64,000 bases of DNA from Flavipsychrobacter stenotrophus. Its GTDB lineage: Bacteria; Bacteroidota; Bacteroidia; Chitinophagales; Chitinophagaceae. Positions 18,543-26,904 of the stretch are shown one piece after another. Location: positions 868,001 through 932,000 of the forward strand of contig NZ_PPSL01000003.1 in the NCBI RefSeq assembly GCF_002954265.1, in the 5' to 3' direction. Under the pieces are notes generated by a model. It searched no databases and had not been told where the DNA came from. It saw only the letters and a list, made by a program, of their open reading frames with translations. A program made the translations under genes and the position numbers. The first letter of the stretch is position 1. Each line of letters begins with the position of its first letter.

Positions 18543-19370
18543 ATGGATAACAGCCGTCCTATTGGCATTTTCGATTCGGGTTATGGTGGCCTCACAGTGT
18601 TTAAGAGTATTGTGGCAAAGATGCCTCATTATGACTACGTGTACCTTGGGGATAATGCCCGGGCGCCATATGGCAACCGATCGTTTGAAACTGTTCATGA
18701 ATATACCTTACAGTGTGTAAAGTGGTTTTTTGAGATGGGCTGCCCATTGGTAATACTGGCGTGTAACACTGCGTCGGCGAAGGCATTACGTACCATACAG
18801 CAACAGGATCTGCCTGATATCGACCCTGCAAAGCGGGTGCTGGGCGTAATAAGGCCAACCGCTGAAATAATTGGCGACTACACGAAAACAAGATCGATAG
18901 GGGTGCTAGGTACCCGCGGTACTGTAACCTCAGGCTCTTACGAGATAGAGATCAATAAATTCTTTCCTGATGTAAAAGTTCACTCAATGGGGTGCCCTAT
19001 GTGGGTGCCGCTGATTGAAAATGGGGAATATGCATCTATCGGGGCAGACTATTTTGTAGAAAAATATCTGGACGAACTGATGACCAGTGCGCCGGATATT
19101 GATACTATATTGCTGGCTTGTACCCATTATCCGCTATTGATGGATAAGATCAGGAAGTTTTTACCCGCACATGTGCAGGTAGTTGCACAGGGGGGAATTG
19201 TGGCCGATAGCTTATCGACCTACCTGGATAAGCACACTGAAATGGAGCAGCGACTAACCAAAAGCAGCGGCGTGCGCTTTTTTACTACAGATGACACGTC
19301 CGATTTTGACAGGCATGGAAGCGCTTTCTTCGGGCGCAATGTACAATCGGAGAAGGTGCATTTAAAATAA
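18543..19370 (+). CDS. murI: Glutamate racemase
   Basis: It makes D-glutamate for peptidoglycan. The 275 residues begin with the signature PIGIFDSGYGGLTV and carry both catalytic cysteines: Cys74 in ACNTASAKAL and Cys193 in LLACTHYPLL. The YLGDNARAPYGNRS segment is also characteristic. The frame extends to 18495, but the promoter box and the family N-terminus favour ATG 18543. The gene is monocistronic. It converges with the YtxH/holin operon, and the shared hairpin overlaps the last codons of the opposite gene. Confidence 0.95.
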   Translation: MDNSRPIGIFDSGYGGLTVFKSIVAKMPHYDYVYLGDNARAPYGNRSFETVHEYTLQCVKWFFEMGCPLVILACNTASAKALRTIQQQDLPDIDPAKRVLGVIRPTAEIIGDYTKTRSIGVLGTRGTVTSGSYEIEINKFFPDVKVHSMGCPMWVPLIENGEYASIGADYFVEKYLDELMTSAPDIDTILLACTHYPLLMDKIRKFLPAHVQVVAQGGIVADSLSTYLDKHTEMEQRLTKSSGVRFFTTDDTSDFDRHGSAFFGRNVQSEKVHLK

Positions 19371-19372
19371 TA

Positions 19373-19394
19373 AAAGCGGCTTACAGAGCCGCTT
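19373..19394. terminator. Terminator shared by murI and the convergent operon
   Basis: AGCGGCT (19375-19381) pairs with AGCCGCT (19387-19393) and is followed by TCTTTCTTTTC on the plus strand. The stop codon of the minus-strand gene lies at the edge of the loop, so the downstream arm is coding sequence. Confidence 0.65.
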
Positions 19395-19845
19395 CTTTCT
19401 TTTCTTTCCTTGTCTTAATTACGTGCTTCACGCCCTTGTAAGTAAGCTCAATTGCTTTCCATTTCAGGTAACCGGTGATCAGTTCAAAAGCTACCGATTT
19501 GGCCACTTTTTTTACTTTTTTACCCACCGGTTCGTGGTAAGGTTCTGCAGAAACGTAGTTCTGAATGACCTTTTTTTCTTTGGCTTCTTTCTTTCTGAAA
19601 ATGAACTTCTGCGCCAGTTTAATAGCTGGCCCAACAAGTGGGTTAGAGATGGGCAGGAACGAGAGAACAGTAGACATCAGGTCAAAGTCAGCAGCTGTTT
19701 CACCACTACTTTTTGAACCTTTACCCATGATACCTTCCATAGAAAGGATCTCTTGTTCACCTAGCTCTTTCAACTGTTTGTGGAGCTTACGTTTTTCCTG
19801 CTCCAGTGCTTTGAGGCTATTCAGTTCCTTGGGGTAGAGTTTCAT
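19381..19845 (-). CDS. Hypothetical protein, third gene of the YtxH/holin-like operon
   Basis: The 154-residue protein is basic, Lys- and Glu-rich at both ends, with a predicted helical N-terminus (LNSLKALEQEKRKLHKQLKELGEQE, likely coiled coil, residues 8-32). A mildly hydrophobic centre follows (MSTVLSFLPISNPLVGPAIKLAQKFIF). No known domain was recognised. Its ATG lies 2 bases after the TAG of the holin-like gene, so the two are almost certainly cotranscribed and translationally linked. A role at the membrane alongside its neighbours is an inference. Confidence 0.7.
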   Translation of the reverse strand: MKLYPKELNSLKALEQEKRKLHKQLKELGEQEILSMEGIMGKGSKSSGETAADFDLMSTVLSFLPISNPLVGPAIKLAQKFIFRKKEAKEKKVIQNYVSAEPYHEPVGKKVKKVAKSVAFELITGYLKWKAIELTYKGVKHVIKTRKEKKEAAL

Positions 19846-19847
19846 GG

Positions 19848-20219
19848 CTATTTATCTTTGGCATTTTCTTTTTTGTCGTCATCTTCCTCATGGTCTTCGG
19901 TGAGTATCTTAAGGAATGTTCCGGCAAAGAAGTTAGTGATGTTGTTGCGCAGGCCAAATACAATACCCAATATGAGCACAAATACGCCCATGGTAGCAAA
20001 GCTTGCACCAACCCGCGATAAGCCCATTTCTACAAACCCTTCTAAAATACCCAGTCCCATTAGTAACATGGTAATGAAGACAATGAACATGCATATAAGC
20101 GTGAACATGACATAGCTCAGCAACTTTGCTGTACTACCCATAAAATTGAGTTTGAAGAATTTTATGTAGACCTCAATGTACTGAGTTACCTTATCTTTCA
20201 GCGAGCCGAATATACTCAT
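19848..20219 (-). CDS. Phage-holin-superfamily-like small membrane protein
   Basis: The 123-residue protein has two long hydrophobic segments: about 34-58 (LLSYVMFTLICMFIVFITMLLMGLG) and 68-88 (VGASFATMGVFVLILGIVFGL). The C-terminal tail is charged (EDHEEDDDKKE). This layout matches the chromosomal holin-X/putative holin superfamily III proteins found beside YtxH genes. In such contexts they are envelope-stress-type membrane proteins, not phage lysis genes; no phage genes are nearby. It is the middle gene of a three-gene unit. Confidence 0.7.
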   Translation of the reverse strand: MSIFGSLKDKVTQYIEVYIKFFKLNFMGSTAKLLSYVMFTLICMFIVFITMLLMGLGILEGFVEMGLSRVGASFATMGVFVLILGIVFGLRNNITNFFAGTFLKILTEDHEEDDDKKENAKDK

Positions 20220-20237
20220 GAGAGCGTTGGGGATTGA

Positions 20238-20432
20238 TTAGGAGTGATAGATTTCTTCTTCCAGGTCTGCAGCCTTCTTAGCGAATTTGCCTTTCAGGTT
20301 GTCTAAAGATTTCTTTACCTTATCCAGATCTTCCTGGCGTGTTTCTTTGTCTGTTGCCAATACATAACCTACTGCTACTCCTACTGCAGCGCCGATCAGC
20401 AATGTTGCGATGGTATTACCTGCTTTTGCCAT
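20238..20432 (-). CDS. YtxH-domain small protein
   Basis: The 64-residue protein starts with a glycine-rich hydrophobic helix (TIATLLIGAAVGVAVGYVLATDK), then a charged helix of coiled-coil character (DLDKVKKSLDNLKGKFAKKAADLEEEI), the hallmark of YtxH/gas-vesicle-like stress proteins. It is first in the operon, with a TACCTTTG box at 20487-20494 and a leader of about 50 nt. Its function is unknown; related proteins respond to general or envelope stress in other bacteria. Confidence 0.8.
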   Translation of the reverse strand: MAKAGNTIATLLIGAAVGVAVGYVLATDKETRQEDLDKVKKSLDNLKGKFAKKAADLEEEIYHS

Positions 20433-20486
20433 AAAATAACTGATTAAAAATGAATGATGTTTATTACTCGTACTAAAATATCATGC

Positions 20487-20494
20487 CAAAGGTA
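20487..20494 (-). promoter_or_regulatory. Promoter -7 box of the YtxH/holin operon
   Basis: TACCTTTG on the minus strand, 54 bases upstream of the YtxH ATG. It lies just beyond the end of nadD, so the operon has its own promoter. Confidence 0.5.
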
Positions 20495-20511
20495 CGAAAA
20501 GGTACATTTAC

Positions 20512-21084
20512 TTATTTTGCATAATACCTGTTATCAATAATATATTGTTCTACCGCGGGTGGAACAATGTATTTAATAGATTTCTTGTCTTTTATCTGCC
20601 TGCGGATGTAGGTTGAGGATATCTGCAGCAAAGGCGCTTCCAGTTTTTTGATGTTGGCTCCATAGGTGTCTTCTATCTCAAATCCCGGCCTGTTGTATAC
20701 AATAAAAGAGTGTCGTTCTACCAGTTGCTCAAAGTTTTTCCAGCGATGAATGTTCTGGAAGCTATCGGCACCCATGATCACAGAGAATTTTTCAAGCGGA
20801 AATTTCTCAGTGAGGTAGGCGAGCGTATCTATGGTATAAGATGGTTTTGGTAGCTGAAATTCCACACTACTGGCTCTGAATTTGGGGTTGCCCTCAATAG
20901 CGATATTGACCAGGTGCAGGCGATCATGCTCATTGAGCAGTGAGTGTGAGTCTTTAAGCGGATTGTGAGGAGATACTACAAACCATACTTTATCAATGTC
21001 TGTATATTCAATAACATGGTTGGCCACAATAAGGTGACCTATGTGAATGGGGTTAAAACTGCCGAAATACAATCCGATATGCAT
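20512..21084 (-). CDS. nadD: Nicotinate-nucleotide adenylyltransferase
   Basis: It adenylates nicotinate mononucleotide in NAD synthesis. The 190 residues show the nucleotidyltransferase motif GSFNPIHIGHL near the start, the VVSPHNPLK segment, and the ISSTYIRRQI signature near residue 150. ATG 21084 is chosen over an in-frame start at 21114 because the family begins at MHIGLYFGSFNP and a TATCTTTG box ends 4 bases upstream. Together with nnrE/nnrD at 33 kb it is one of two NAD-related genes in the window. Confidence 0.94.
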   Translation of the reverse strand: MHIGLYFGSFNPIHIGHLIVANHVIEYTDIDKVWFVVSPHNPLKDSHSLLNEHDRLHLVNIAIEGNPKFRASSVEFQLPKPSYTIDTLAYLTEKFPLEKFSVIMGADSFQNIHRWKNFEQLVERHSFIVYNRPGFEIEDTYGANIKKLEAPLLQISSTYIRRQIKDKKSIKYIVPPAVEQYIIDNRYYAK

Positions 21085-21088
21085 AAGG

Positions 21089-21096
21089 CAAAGATA
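21089..21096 (-). promoter_or_regulatory. Close -7 box at nadD
   Basis: TATCTTTG on the minus strand ends 4 bases before the ATG, predicting a leaderless or near-leaderless transcript. Confidence 0.5.
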
Positions 21097-21262
21097 AAAA
21101 GACGGGCGACACAAATTGCTAAAGAGCGATTAATCATTTTTAGTTAACGTTTTATGCCCTGAAAAGGTAAAAGTGTTTACTTTGCAACAGCCTCACCCCG
21201 ACCCTCTCCAAATGGGAGGGAGTTGTAAAGTATTGTATTTATAAATAACGTATTTTAGCATT

Positions 21263-22288
21263 ATGTCTGCGAAAAAGAAGAAGAAATCACGGTTGCCCCT
21301 CATCATTACCATCGTAGTCATAGTGCTGCTTTTAGGTGCTGCTTATAAGATATTAGGGCCTAACAGCGGAAAGGCGCAGTTTCTTTACATAAGAACGGGA
21401 ATTACCTATGAGCAGTTGCTGACGCAAATGAAGGATGGAGGCTACGTGAACGATATAAATAGTTTTGATTTCCTGGCAAAAAGAGCGGGGCTCCCTGAAC
21501 ATATACACCCAGGTAAATACCAGATGAAGTGGGGTATGACCAATTACGAACTGGTGAAAAAATTACGCAATGGGCGCCAGGTACCGGTAAAGCTGGTGAT
21601 CAACAAGCTACGTACGAAGGCAGATTTCATAAGATTGGTGTCTACTAACCTGGAGATAGATTCGCTGCAACTGGGTGCGCTGATGCGGGATAAGGATTTC
21701 CTGGATAAAATGGGACTGGATAGTAATACTGTGATGTGTGGTGTAAGGCCCGACACTTACGAGTTTTACTGGAATACAACTACCGATAAACTGTTTAAAA
21801 AACTGAAAGAAAGTTATAGTCGCTTCTGGACCGATGCCCGCAGAGAGCAGGCTAAAAATCATGGATTAAATCCGGTTAAGGCAACTATTATGGCCTCTAT
21901 CATAGACGAGGAGACCAATCTACCGGCAGATAAATTGAATATAGCGAGCGTGTACCTTAACCGAATGGATAAGGGCATGAAGCTGCAGGCCGACCCGACC
22001 GTGAAATTTTCTATAGGTGACTTTACGATAAAGAGAGTAACGGGAGCAATGCTGAAAACAGAATCTCCTTACAATACTTATCAAAACGTGGGATTGCCCC
22101 CAGGGCCCATATGCACGCCATCGAACGGATCTATTGATGCAGTGCTGAATGCACCACAAACCACCTACATATATTTCTGCGCAAAGGCTGATCTGAGTGG
22201 GGCTTCGGTATTTGCTACCACCGATGCAGAGCATCTATTGAATGCAAGGTTGTACCAGCAGGCGCTTAATGCGAGGGGGATACATTAA
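21263..22288 (+). CDS. mltG: Endolytic murein transglycosylase MltG
   Basis: The 341-residue inner-membrane protein cleaves nascent glycan strands and is thought to set their length. It has a basic N-terminus (MSAKKKKKSR), one transmembrane helix at about 11-28, a LysM-like region and the YceG catalytic domain. The core motif ASIIDEETNLPADKLNIASVYLNRM starts at residue 211, followed by KLQADPTVKFSIGD and SPYNTYQNVGLPPGPICTPS. The first acidic residue of the cluster is Asp215, where I recall Glu in many homologues. TATTTTAG ends 4 bases before the ATG. Confidence 0.92.
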   Translation: MSAKKKKKSRLPLIITIVVIVLLLGAAYKILGPNSGKAQFLYIRTGITYEQLLTQMKDGGYVNDINSFDFLAKRAGLPEHIHPGKYQMKWGMTNYELVKKLRNGRQVPVKLVINKLRTKADFIRLVSTNLEIDSLQLGALMRDKDFLDKMGLDSNTVMCGVRPDTYEFYWNTTTDKLFKKLKESYSRFWTDARREQAKNHGLNPVKATIMASIIDEETNLPADKLNIASVYLNRMDKGMKLQADPTVKFSIGDFTIKRVTGAMLKTESPYNTYQNVGLPPGPICTPSNGSIDAVLNAPQTTYIYFCAKADLSGASVFATTDAEHLLNARLYQQALNARGIH

Positions 22289-22362
22289 GGGAGTCGTAAG
22301 TCGTAAGTCGAAAGTTCTCGACGGATTAAGCTGGGACTTCTGATGTGGATATAATAAGGGGC

Positions 22363-22833
22363 ATGAAAATAACTGAGACCATATTTTTAGATGCAGCGCA
22401 AAAGGAGGCTATTTACAGGCTTTGGAACAATGAGTATCCAAGCCAATTGGGGTATAGCGCGCATGTGGAGCTGGATGTGTATCTCGAAAATCTAAAGGAA
22501 CCTCACCACTATTTTGCTGTCAATGATGCGGATGACATAGTTGGCTGGGCATTTTCATTTGAACGGGAAGGGGAGCGATGGTTCGCTATCATTGTTGATA
22601 GTATGTTGCATAGATCGGGGGTAGGTCCTATGCTCTTGAATAAACTGAAGGCGAATAGTACCGTGTTGAATGGCTGGGTAACTGATCATGATAAGTATGT
22701 GAAGGCGGATGGTAGTCCCTATCCATCGCCAATGGGGTTTTACCTGAAGAATGGTTTTGTGGTATGTGAGGGTATTCGGTTGGAGTTTGAAAAGTTATCT
22801 GCAGCTAAAATATGGTGGACGGCTGATGCATAA
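22363..22833 (+). CDS. GNAT-family N-acetyltransferase
   Basis: The 156-residue protein has the GNAT layout: an N-terminal helix, the strand WAFSFEREGERWFAIIVD, a degenerate acetyl-CoA loop HRSGVGPMLLNKLKA, and the C-terminal GFYLKNGFVVCEGIRLE strand typical of the fold. Its substrate cannot be told. ATG 22363 is preceded by AAGGGG, one of the few clear Shine-Dalgarno-like sequences in the window. It follows mltG by 74 bases, which contain a short GTCGTAAGTCGTAAGTCG microrepeat, and may be cotranscribed. Confidence 0.75.
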   Translation: MKITETIFLDAAQKEAIYRLWNNEYPSQLGYSAHVELDVYLENLKEPHHYFAVNDADDIVGWAFSFEREGERWFAIIVDSMLHRSGVGPMLLNKLKANSTVLNGWVTDHDKYVKADGSPYPSPMGFYLKNGFVVCEGIRLEFEKLSAAKIWWTADA

Positions 22834-22892
22834 ATAAATGCGTAATGAAAAAGAACCAATAGTGTTATAAGGTTTCTTTTGGCATCTATGCT

Positions 22893-22900
22893 TACCTTTG
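22893..22900 (+). promoter_or_regulatory. Promoter -7 box for proline dehydrogenase
   Basis: TACCTTTGCACC, 21 bases before the ATG at 22922. An upstream TTG start at 22898 would lie inside the box. Confidence 0.55.
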
Positions 22901-22921
22901 CACCCTATTTATACAGATAGT

Positions 22922-24088
22922 ATGCTGCCACAGTTTGAAAATACCGAAATAGCGTTTAAATATCGTAGTGATAAGGAGATGAAACTGGCTAAGTTCCTGT
23001 TTTCATCAATGGGCAACCCGGCGCTGAGTAGCCTGGGAATGAAACTGACACAGTTTGCATTGTCGTGGAAATTGCCGGTAAAAGGGCTGATCAAAAAGAC
23101 ACTTTTTGATCAGTTTTGCGGTGGTGAAACGATGGACGAGGCTGCACAGACAGCGGCTGTAATAGGCAAATATGGCGTAGGTACCATATTGGACTACGGT
23201 GTAGAGGGTAAGGAGAGTGAAGAAGATTTTGACCGTGCGGTGCCTGAGTTTGTAAAGGCCATAAAGTATGCGGCTACCAATAAGAATATTCCTTTTATAA
23301 GTTTGAAGGTAACCGGTTTTGCTAGGTTCGCATTGCTGGAAAAGATACACTCGGAAGCAACGCTGAGCACCGAAGAGCAAGGTGAGTGGAAGCGTGTATA
23401 CGACAGGATAGATTTTATCTGTAAGGCAGCAGCACAGGCCAATGTAATGGTACTGGTAGATGCAGAAGAAAGCTGGATACAGAAGCCGGTAGATGATCTT
23501 ACTGATGCTATGATGGCGCAGTATAATCAGGTGAAAGCTATTGTGTTCAATACCTTCCAGATGTACAGGCACGACAGGTTGTTATTCCTTCAGGAATCAG
23601 TAGCATTTGCAAAAGCACATAATTACCAGTTGGGTGCTAAACTGGTGCGCGGCGCTTATATGGAAAAAGAGCGCAGGCGCGCTGCTGATATGGGCTACCG
23701 TGACCCTATACAGCCAAGCAAAGAAGCTACAGATAAAGACTATGATGCTGCGGTATTGTATTGTCTTGAAAACCTTTCAGGGTTGTCGGTATTTATAGGA
23801 ACACATAATGAGGAGAGCTGTATGAAGGCTGCCCGCTATATGGAGGCTAATGGTGTGCCTGCAACTACCGAACATGTATACTTCTCGCAGTTGTACGGCA
23901 TGAGTGATAACATATCCTTCAACCTGGCCAATAGCGGCTACCACGTGGCTAAATACCTGCCTTATGGCCCGGTAACGGATGTGTTGCCCTACCTGATGCG
24001 CCGTGCGCAGGAGAATAGCTCTGTAGCCGGACAAACAGGCAGGGAGCTATCGCTGATAGAAAAAGAGATTGATAGAAGAAGGATCTAA
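22922..24088 (+). CDS. putA: Proline dehydrogenase
   Basis: This FAD enzyme oxidises proline to pyrroline-5-carboxylate in catabolism. The 388-residue protein is the monofunctional form, without the aldehyde dehydrogenase half of PutA. Recognisable motifs are the barrel strands ISLKVTGFARF and VLVDAEESWIQ, the LGAKLVRGAYMEKERRRA segment near residue 245, and the C-terminal GYHVAKYLPYGPVTDVLPYLMRRAQEN, all typical of the family. It is a single-gene unit with a good TACCTTTG box and is followed by a near-perfect 14-bp inverted repeat. A separate P5C dehydrogenase gene is not in the window. Confidence 0.9.
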   Translation: MLPQFENTEIAFKYRSDKEMKLAKFLFSSMGNPALSSLGMKLTQFALSWKLPVKGLIKKTLFDQFCGGETMDEAAQTAAVIGKYGVGTILDYGVEGKESEEDFDRAVPEFVKAIKYAATNKNIPFISLKVTGFARFALLEKIHSEATLSTEEQGEWKRVYDRIDFICKAAAQANVMVLVDAEESWIQKPVDDLTDAMMAQYNQVKAIVFNTFQMYRHDRLLFLQESVAFAKAHNYQLGAKLVRGAYMEKERRRAADMGYRDPIQPSKEATDKDYDAAVLYCLENLSGLSVFIGTHNEESCMKAARYMEANGVPATTEHVYFSQLYGMSDNISFNLANSGYHVAKYLPYGPVTDVLPYLMRRAQENSSVAGQTGRELSLIEKEIDRRRI

Positions 24089-24108
24089 GAATGAATTCCT
24101 GAATCAAG

Positions 24109-24137
24109 ATGTGGCACACTTTAAAAGTGTGCCACAT
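24109..24137. terminator. Perfect inverted repeat after proline dehydrogenase
   Basis: ATGTGGCACAC/GTGTGCCACAT with TTTAAAA between them. The T run after it is weak, so an operator role for the next gene, which starts at 24156, is also possible. Confidence 0.55.
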
Positions 24138-24155
24138 CTGTTTAAGGTCCAACGG

Positions 24156-24776
24156 ATGAACAAAGGTTATGATAATGTTTCGTGGTTTTATGATCGCCTT
24201 AGCAGGTTGGTATTTGGTAATAAATTACATGCAGCCGAATGCTACTTCCTGTCAGCGATAATGCCTGCTGATAATATCCTTATTGCAGGCGGCGGCAGCG
24301 GACTTATATTAGAGGATATTACCAAACTTCATCCGCGCGGTCTGAGTATTACCTATATCGATGCCTCGCCCAAAATGATAGCATTGGCCCAACAACGTAA
24401 TGCAGGTGATAATAAAGTATCGTTTATAACTTCGCCCGTTCAAAACATAAAACTGAGCAGCGATTATGACCTTATCATTACACCCTTCCTGTTCGACAAC
24501 TTTACCGGACAAACAGCAGCAGAAGTATTCAAACACCTCGATCGGTCACTTCATTGCAATGGCCAGTGGCTCTATACCGACTTCCGCAACACTGGCAGAG
24601 CTAAACACGGGTTATTACTCAAAAGTATGTATATGTTCTTCGGCACGCTGTGTGGCATACGCAATTCTACGCTGCCCGATATGGACATGCTTTTTGCTCA
24701 ACATGCTTATCAGCTAAAAAAAGAAAGCAGTTCTATGAATGGCTTTGTGGCTTCTATGGAATATATCAAACAGTAA
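24156..24776 (+). CDS. Class I SAM-dependent methyltransferase
   Basis: The 206-residue protein begins MNKGYDNVSWFYDRLSRLVFG, as in UbiE/Methyltransf-25-like enzymes. The SAM motif I is ILIAGGGSGLILEDI (residues 45-59), and an acidic residue follows in ITYIDASPKMI. The rest resembles quinone- or lipid-type methyltransferases, but the substrate is unknown. The frame is open back to 24069, but that part overlaps the end of putA and the inverted repeat, so ATG 24156 is chosen. It converges on a minus-strand gene 8 bases away without a visible shared terminator. Confidence 0.75.
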   Translation: MNKGYDNVSWFYDRLSRLVFGNKLHAAECYFLSAIMPADNILIAGGGSGLILEDITKLHPRGLSITYIDASPKMIALAQQRNAGDNKVSFITSPVQNIKLSSDYDLIITPFLFDNFTGQTAAEVFKHLDRSLHCNGQWLYTDFRNTGRAKHGLLLKSMYMFFGTLCGIRNSTLPDMDMLFAQHAYQLKKESSSMNGFVASMEYIKQ

Positions 24777-24784
24777 AGTGCGAT

Positions 24785-25654
24785 CTACTTTTGTGATTTA
24801 CCTGCTTTCTTCAATGCAGCCAGTATTATTTTAGGATTGTTTTGCAACAACACTTTAACCTTGTGAGTCCTGCAATTTTCCGTGCGCAGCAATACGCAAT
24901 TATTGTTCATGCACGCTTTTGTATCGATGGTCTTTATTGTACCGATTTCCTCACAGGTCTTTTTAGAGAAAACCCATTTTTCCATGTTCTCCGTTATAGT
25001 AAACCACGGACATCCTTTTTGATGATCTATGATGATATCCATCTCCCTATCATAGCAGTCGCAGCCTTGTTTTTTGTCTTTGCAGCCGCTGGCCGTGTTC
25101 GATGATACTGTCTCTTCGACACAGATAGGTGTCAGAGTATCGCGTCCTATTAATGCATATCCAGTATTAATGGTGAGGATACCTTCTATTACGTAGTTAG
25201 TGGTTTGCCGGTAAATAAGTGAGCTGTCTTTCAGAAAGAAAAACTCGTCAGTATCCAGGTCCTGATTCTGATCCAACTGCCGATGGGTTACCAGCCACCC
25301 TTTAGGTGTCAGCCGCAGGAAAACGTAGTTATACATAGAGTAGTAATGATCCCACATAGACCCGCTTTGTCCTGCAAGAACTAACACACAATTAATGATT
25401 CCTTGTCTTTTATAAGTGATCTTATTCAGTATACGCATAGCGGCAGAATCTTCCGGGCCCATCCAGTGCTCTTCGTCAACATCAGCTCTGTACATTATGC
25501 CGGCAGTTGAGTCTCCTTTGCCAATTGTGTGGTTGTAAAGCGCCTTCATCAATGTGGCTGTGGAAGTGTCTTTCAGATATCTGTGCTCCCGGGACAATGC
25601 ACTATTAAATGATAAGGCAAAGCAAACAATAAAAAGGCATAGTGTTCTCACCAT
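24785..25654 (-). CDS. Hypothetical secreted protein
   Basis: The 289-residue protein has a signal peptide (MVRTLCLFIVCFALSFNSALS). The mature part is polar and contains ten or so cysteines clustered in the second half (CKDKKQGCDCYDRE, KKTCEEIG, KACMNNNC, ENCRTHK), suggesting disulphides or metal binding in the periplasm or outside. No family was recognised. It ends 8 bases from the convergent methyltransferase and seems monocistronic. About 340 bases with a possible gene remnant lie upstream. Confidence 0.65.
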   Translation of the reverse strand: MVRTLCLFIVCFALSFNSALSREHRYLKDTSTATLMKALYNHTIGKGDSTAGIMYRADVDEEHWMGPEDSAAMRILNKITYKRQGIINCVLVLAGQSGSMWDHYYSMYNYVFLRLTPKGWLVTHRQLDQNQDLDTDEFFFLKDSSLIYRQTTNYVIEGILTINTGYALIGRDTLTPICVEETVSSNTASGCKDKKQGCDCYDREMDIIIDHQKGCPWFTITENMEKWVFSKKTCEEIGTIKTIDTKACMNNNCVLLRTENCRTHKVKVLLQNNPKIILAALKKAGKSQK

Positions 25655-25994
25655 AATGTATCTGTTGTCTTGTCTTAATTGATCAAATATATTGATTAAA
25701 AAGTAATAGTGCTATGGCTGCAAAACTCAAACGTGCACAATACGTTCTAACCGCTATTGCCGCTTTGGGAAATTAGGAGTGGGCTAGTCTCTCGAAAGGG
25801 GGAGTAGATAAACTGACAGAAACAGAAGTGCAGGATTCCAGTACGCTAAGGTAGGTACCTGATGTGGGCTTGCAATTTGCTATACAAGGCTATGAGCTAA
25901 AGGATGAAAGGGGGTTTGTGAAGGGGTTTGTGGAGAGCAGTGTGTGGGTGAAATAAGGTGGGTATCAACTTCGCCTTTAAGTACCCAATATTTA
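25655..25994. other. Gene-free stretch with a possible gene remnant
   Basis: No complete gene was found. The plus frame 25855-25956 reads as a protein-like C-terminus (GYELKDERGFVKGFVESS, then VWVK and a stop) after an in-frame TAG. It may be the decayed end of a lost gene. G-rich phrases such as GAAAGGGGGAG and GAAGGGGTTTG are also present. No promoter or terminator was seen. Confidence 0.3.
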
Positions 25995-26855
25995 TTAAGG
26001 CGCCACATATGTAGGTAACTGCATAAAGTAGTAAACATACGCACCTGCAAATGGTGCAGCAAGAAGTAATGAATCAAAACGGTCCAGCGCTCCACCATGG
26101 CCAGGCATCAGGGTTCCCGAGTCTTTTACATCTGCCATACGTTTTAGCTTAGATTCAACAAGATCGCCCAGAGTACCTGCCACGCTTGCGCAAAGGCCAA
26201 GCATCGCCCAGTCGACCAACCTGTAACGGCCTGAAAAATAACCGTAAGCCATTGCGCCTATCATCGTTAACAGAGCTCCTCCGCCGGTCCCTTCCCATGT
26301 TTTTTTAGGAGATATAGGAGAGAATGGGGTTTTGCCGATGAACGAACCTACCAAGTAGGCCATAGTATCATTTGTCCAGATCAAAAGGATGAGTGCAATG
26401 GGGATGATCATATCGTTGCCCCTCATAAACATCATGAATACCATAGGTACAGTAATATAAAACAGGCCTCCGAATGCCTGCATAACAGAGTTGACCGTAT
26501 TTTTGTTGTTGAGGACACCGGTGATCAACATAACGGCAGGGACAACAAAAGCTATTGGTAAAAAATAATTAAGTAATTCAAATGGAGTTCCTTCTTTAAC
26601 GTGAAGCCAGTTATAAGTGACAGCTATAAAATATAATCCCAGAAGTTGTATCGTTATTGGCAACCAAATCGGCCATGCTGAAGCCGAGTCGATTTTTTTC
26701 ATCAGTCTTATATAATCTCGGAGACACAATACGCCGATAAGGCTAATCAGGGCCAGGTACGACCATTGATTCCAAAACAACCCCACAAGCATTACTGCTG
26801 CAAAAACTATAGCACTGCCGGTGCGTTGGTAGAATACAGGGAGGTTGAGCGCCAT
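25995..26855 (-). CDS. cdsA: Phosphatidate cytidylyltransferase
   Basis: It makes CDP-diacylglycerol, the precursor of phospholipids, at the inner membrane. The 286 residues form about eight hydrophobic segments and carry the family signature near the C-terminus: SKLKRMADVKDSGTLMPGHG followed by GALDRFDSLL. The NDTMAYLVGSFIGKTPFSPISPKKTWEG segment is also typical. Length is normal. A TACTTTTA box ends 7 bases before the ATG. The short gap upstream holds AAAAGT-type simple repeats, and the CPBP gene lies next on the same strand. Confidence 0.95.
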   Translation of the reverse strand: MALNLPVFYQRTGSAIVFAAVMLVGLFWNQWSYLALISLIGVLCLRDYIRLMKKIDSASAWPIWLPITIQLLGLYFIAVTYNWLHVKEGTPFELLNYFLPIAFVVPAVMLITGVLNNKNTVNSVMQAFGGLFYITVPMVFMMFMRGNDMIIPIALILLIWTNDTMAYLVGSFIGKTPFSPISPKKTWEGTGGGALLTMIGAMAYGYFSGRYRLVDWAMLGLCASVAGTLGDLVESKLKRMADVKDSGTLMPGHGGALDRFDSLLLAAPFAGAYVYYFMQLPTYVAP

Positions 26856-26904
26856 AAAAACTTAAAAGTAAAAAGTGAAAAGTAAAAAGCCGTTGGTACG
26901 TTTC

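Noticed and set aside
19848-20219. Prophage remnant based on the holin-like gene
   Set aside because: No other phage genes are near, and YtxH/holin-like pairs are ordinary chromosomal genes in this phylum.
26860-26890. AAAAGT-type simple repeats (also near 36490 and 54095)
   Set aside because: They are low-complexity intergenic sequence with no further structure; noted as context only.
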